From the NCBI RefSeq assembly GCF_000972705.2, contig NZ_LATL02000272.1, positions 1 through 19,026 on the forward strand: a stretch of 19,026 bases of DNA, given 5' to 3'. Shown piece by piece: positions 17,190 through 19,026 of this stretch. The notes below the pieces were generated by a model. It was not told the DNA's origin. It searched no databases and saw only the letters and a list, made by a program, of their open reading frames with translations. Source of the stretch: Limnoraphis robusta CS-951. Its GTDB lineage: Bacteria; Cyanobacteriota; Cyanobacteriia; Cyanobacteriales; Microcoleaceae. A program made the translations under genes and the position numbers. The number at the start of each line of letters is the position of its first letter. Position 1 is the stretch's first letter.

Positions 17190-18163
17190 TCTTGTACTCC
17201 AGTAAACCAGGTTTCCGTCCTATGGTGACGATTCGCCTTTAACTTTTACATGACGCTTGATTTCAGTGGCGCTATGTTTCTGTAACCGCATTGGGTTTTT
17301 ACCCTCAGACCTGGTTGCGAATACCCAGTTATCGCCTTTTATTGTTTGCCAATATTTCTTTACCACCCATTCTTTTGATTTGTTTGGGTGTCGGCGTTTC
17401 GCCCAAGCAAAAAGTTTTAGGAAAATGAGGCTGTCTAAATCTGAGAATGCCTCCTTGCTTATTACGGTTGAGTAGTAATTTGCCCACCCCCTGATGATGG
17501 GGTTTAATCGACTGATGAGTGCCGCTTGCGGTGCAGTCTTATGAGCTTCAATTACTGCTGCTATTTTGTCGTAATGTACCTTCTGCTTTTCCTTGCTTGG
17601 AGTGATGATGGTCTTAAAGCCTAGTTGTCTATTTCCCCTTGAGGTTTTACCTGAATGGTATTTACCTACGGGGAATTGACGTATATTAAAACCAAGGAAG
17701 TTGAAACCTGGTTGTTCTTGCTCACACTGATTGAGGGTGTGAGTAATTCTAGTTTTGTTAGGCTTTAACTCCAATCCCATGCCTTTTAACCATTCAGAGA
17801 TAATCTCCTTGCATCTTTGGACAACGGTTATGTCTTCGTGGAGAATAACGAAGTCATCGGCATACCGGATGAAGTTCAGGGCTTTTCGATTATCCCTTTT
17901 GCCAAAACCACTCTTAGTAGGAAGAGTATCAGCAAATTCTTTCACCCGTTCTTCCATCCCGTGAAGGGAGATGTTAGCCAAAAGAGGAGAAATGACCCCT
18001 CCTTGTGGCGTTCCCTCAGATGTTTCGAGGTACTGCATATTATCCATCACTCCCGCTTTTAACCATGCTCGTATTTGACGGCGTATGGTGGGAAATGTAT
18101 TCAATTTGTTAAGCAGTGCTTTATGGTCGATGCGGTCAAAACATTTCGATATGTCGGCATCTA

Positions 18164-18265
18164 TAGCACTACGCAAATTGGTTAGGACATTTTTAGATTC
18201 TGAAACCCTTTCATAGTCTGCTGTTCCCTGTTCCCCGTTCCCTGTTCCCGATTCAAGTAGCGCTA
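18164..18265. mobile_element. 102-base MITE with TA target duplication, inserted in the reverse transcriptase
   Basis: The ends are TAGCACTAC (18164-18172) and GTAGCGCTA (18257-18265), inverted with one mismatch, and similarity extends inward (CGCAAATTGG against the complement of CCCGATTCAAG). TA dinucleotides flank it at 18162-18163 and 18266-18267. Excising the element and one TA reconstitutes the reverse transcriptase codons TTT GTG CTA GAT GCC. TA duplication and these properties fit a MITE mobilised by an IS630/Tc1-mariner-type transposase (inference). No transposase is encoded in it. Confidence 0.9.
18221..18248. repeat. CTGTTCC heptamer array, four units, inside the MITE
   Basis: CTGTTCC, CTGTTCC, CCGTTCC and CTGTTCC run in register. 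This is the same 7-base period as the arrays at 5801 and 5940. Confidence 0.9.
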
Positions 18266-18694
18266 TAGCACAAATTTAGGCTTGAGCCTGATTGCGCTAA
18301 ATATTGCCTCTACCGCATCTTGGCATGAGCGTCCTGGTCTGAACCCGTATGAGTTCGGTTCAAATCGTGCCTCCCATTCTGGCTCTAATGCCATTTTGAC
18401 AAGCACTTGCAAGGCTCGGTCTTTCATCGTAGGTATTCCTAATGGTCGTTTCTCTTCCGTTCCTGGCTTGGGAATCCATACTCGCCTAGTTGGGCTGACC
18501 TTAGTTCCAAGTTTTAATTCCCCTGTTAGGGCAAGACGTTGCTTTGGGGTTAGGTTCTTTTGCCCATCCACACCTGCCGTCTTTTTCCCTTGGTTATCTT
18601 GGGAAACTCTACGAACCGATAAAGCTCTTGCTGACCAGGACTTCATCAATATCTTCTGGAGTCCGCGAACTAACTTTACCAAAAATTGCCGCAC

Positions 18695-19026
18695 ACGCCC
18701 CTACCTTCAGGTATGGGGATATAAGGCTCTTTCTAATGCTATAATAACTCTACTGGCAGGGTATTCAACCAGTTGAAAAACCCAGCATCTAATCGATGCA
18801 ATTAACCTTGAAAACTTAAGGTATGGGGTTCTTGCAAGAAATGCTTTGGCCATATAAAACCTTAAAGCACCAAGTACAGAGAACAAAGCATTTTTTTCTC
18901 AAGTACGGTAGGGCATACCGAAACTATCTCTGAAATGGGATGAACGACTGGGGAGACTCACCCCTCTGGAGTAGGTTAGGAAACTAGCTTGCTGTAAGGG
19001 TTGTCAATGAATCAGTAATCCAAAGC
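18695..19026 (-). ncRNA. Group II intron RNA, 5' part (incomplete at window edge)
   Basis: There are 332 bases upstream of the intron protein with no gene and several stems: CCCCTACC/GGTATGGGG (18698-18718) directly before the protein start, GGGT-TTCAAC/GTTGAA-ACCC (18758-18782), GCATC/GATGC (18785-18799), and a 10-base perfect inverted repeat AAATGCTTTG/CAAAGCATTT (18839-18848, 18884-18893). The first could correspond to the domain IVa stem that binds the intron protein. The intron 5' end (GUGYG) is not seen, so it extends beyond the window. Domain assignment is inferred from position only. Confidence 0.55.

Larger units (their letters stand above)
17190..18694 (-). pseudogene. ltrA: Group II intron reverse transcriptase/maturase, broken
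   Basis: Two frames make one protein. The first (18263-18694) carries the RT0-RT2 region: KKTAGVDGQ, RVWIPKPGTEEKRPLGIP and YGFRPGRSCQDAVEAIF. The second (17223-18176) carries RT3 DADISKCFDRIDH, RT4 GTPQGGVISPLLANI, RT5 RYADDFVIL with the catalytic YADD at 17853-17864, RT7 FNFLGFNIR, and the maturase/thumb RLNPIIRGWANYY. A 102-base element separates them, and removing it plus one TA restores FVL-DADI in frame. A TAG at 17220-17222 replaces the usual tyrosine or phenylalanine in SP-x-DG, before LVYWSTR and the HNH domain. Three lesions (insertion, nonsense codon, lost HNH end) make a working intron-encoded protein unlikely. The GTG at 18694 is the first usable start, and the N-terminus is short compared with typical members. 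Confidence 0.93.

Overview
The window looks like chromosomal DNA of a cyanobacterium, probably a filamentous non-heterocystous type (inference). The octamer GCGATCGC (HIP1) occurs at about 2313, 4316, 5174, 6380 and 12024. The sulfate transporter set (sbpA-cysT-cysW-cysA), the short Zur-type Fur protein, the two-domain SagB-type dehydrogenase and the Npun_F0813-type protein are all familiar from cyanobacteria. Heptamer tandem repeats, a small TA-flanked inverted-repeat element, a group II intron and a TnpB remnant fit the same group.

Layout. (1) 1-2016, minus strand: an AT-rich pair made of a McrB-like AAA+ GTPase and the start of its downstream partner, probably a LlaJI/McrC-type restriction subunit. 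It looks like an acquired defence unit. (2) 2380-4130, plus strand: serS and a Zur-like regulator, meeting tail to tail a minus-strand SagB-family flavin dehydrogenase (4133-5665) with only 2 bases between. (3) 5780-6016: a repeat patch of heptamers bounded by a 13-base inverted repeat that runs into the stop codon of the next gene. (4) 6014-10936: a Crp/Fnr-type regulator read divergently from the sulfate ABC transporter operon; the pairing suggests sulfur-responsive control, as known for CysR in other cyanobacteria. (5) 11327-12945: a serine acetyltransferase-like hexapeptide enzyme and a family 2 glycosyltransferase, which could serve cysteine synthesis or an envelope polysaccharide. (6) 12946-13298: remnant of an AAA ATPase with an intact P-loop but an in-frame stop and no 3' part. 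(7) 13367-16414, minus strand: a helix-turn-helix protein with a 13-unit EPEYS repeat, an eight-segment membrane protein, and an Npun_F0813-type protein. (8) 16470-19026, minus strand: a nest of mobile-element debris. A group II intron reverse transcriptase/maturase is broken by a 102-base TA-flanked MITE and by an amber codon. Its HNH domain is cut short and joined in frame to the C-terminal half of an IS200/IS605-type TnpB. The intron 5' RNA continues past the right edge and I find no domain V/VI at the other end.

The most unusual items are the in-frame HNH/TnpB chimera, the cleanly resolvable MITE in the reverse transcriptase, and the EPEYS-repeat protein, whose 15-base unit contains the self-complementary octamer GAATATTC so that both strands encode an E-Y-S peptide. 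I do not see a convincing complete new system. The parts worth following are the restriction pair at the left edge and the composite element at the right.
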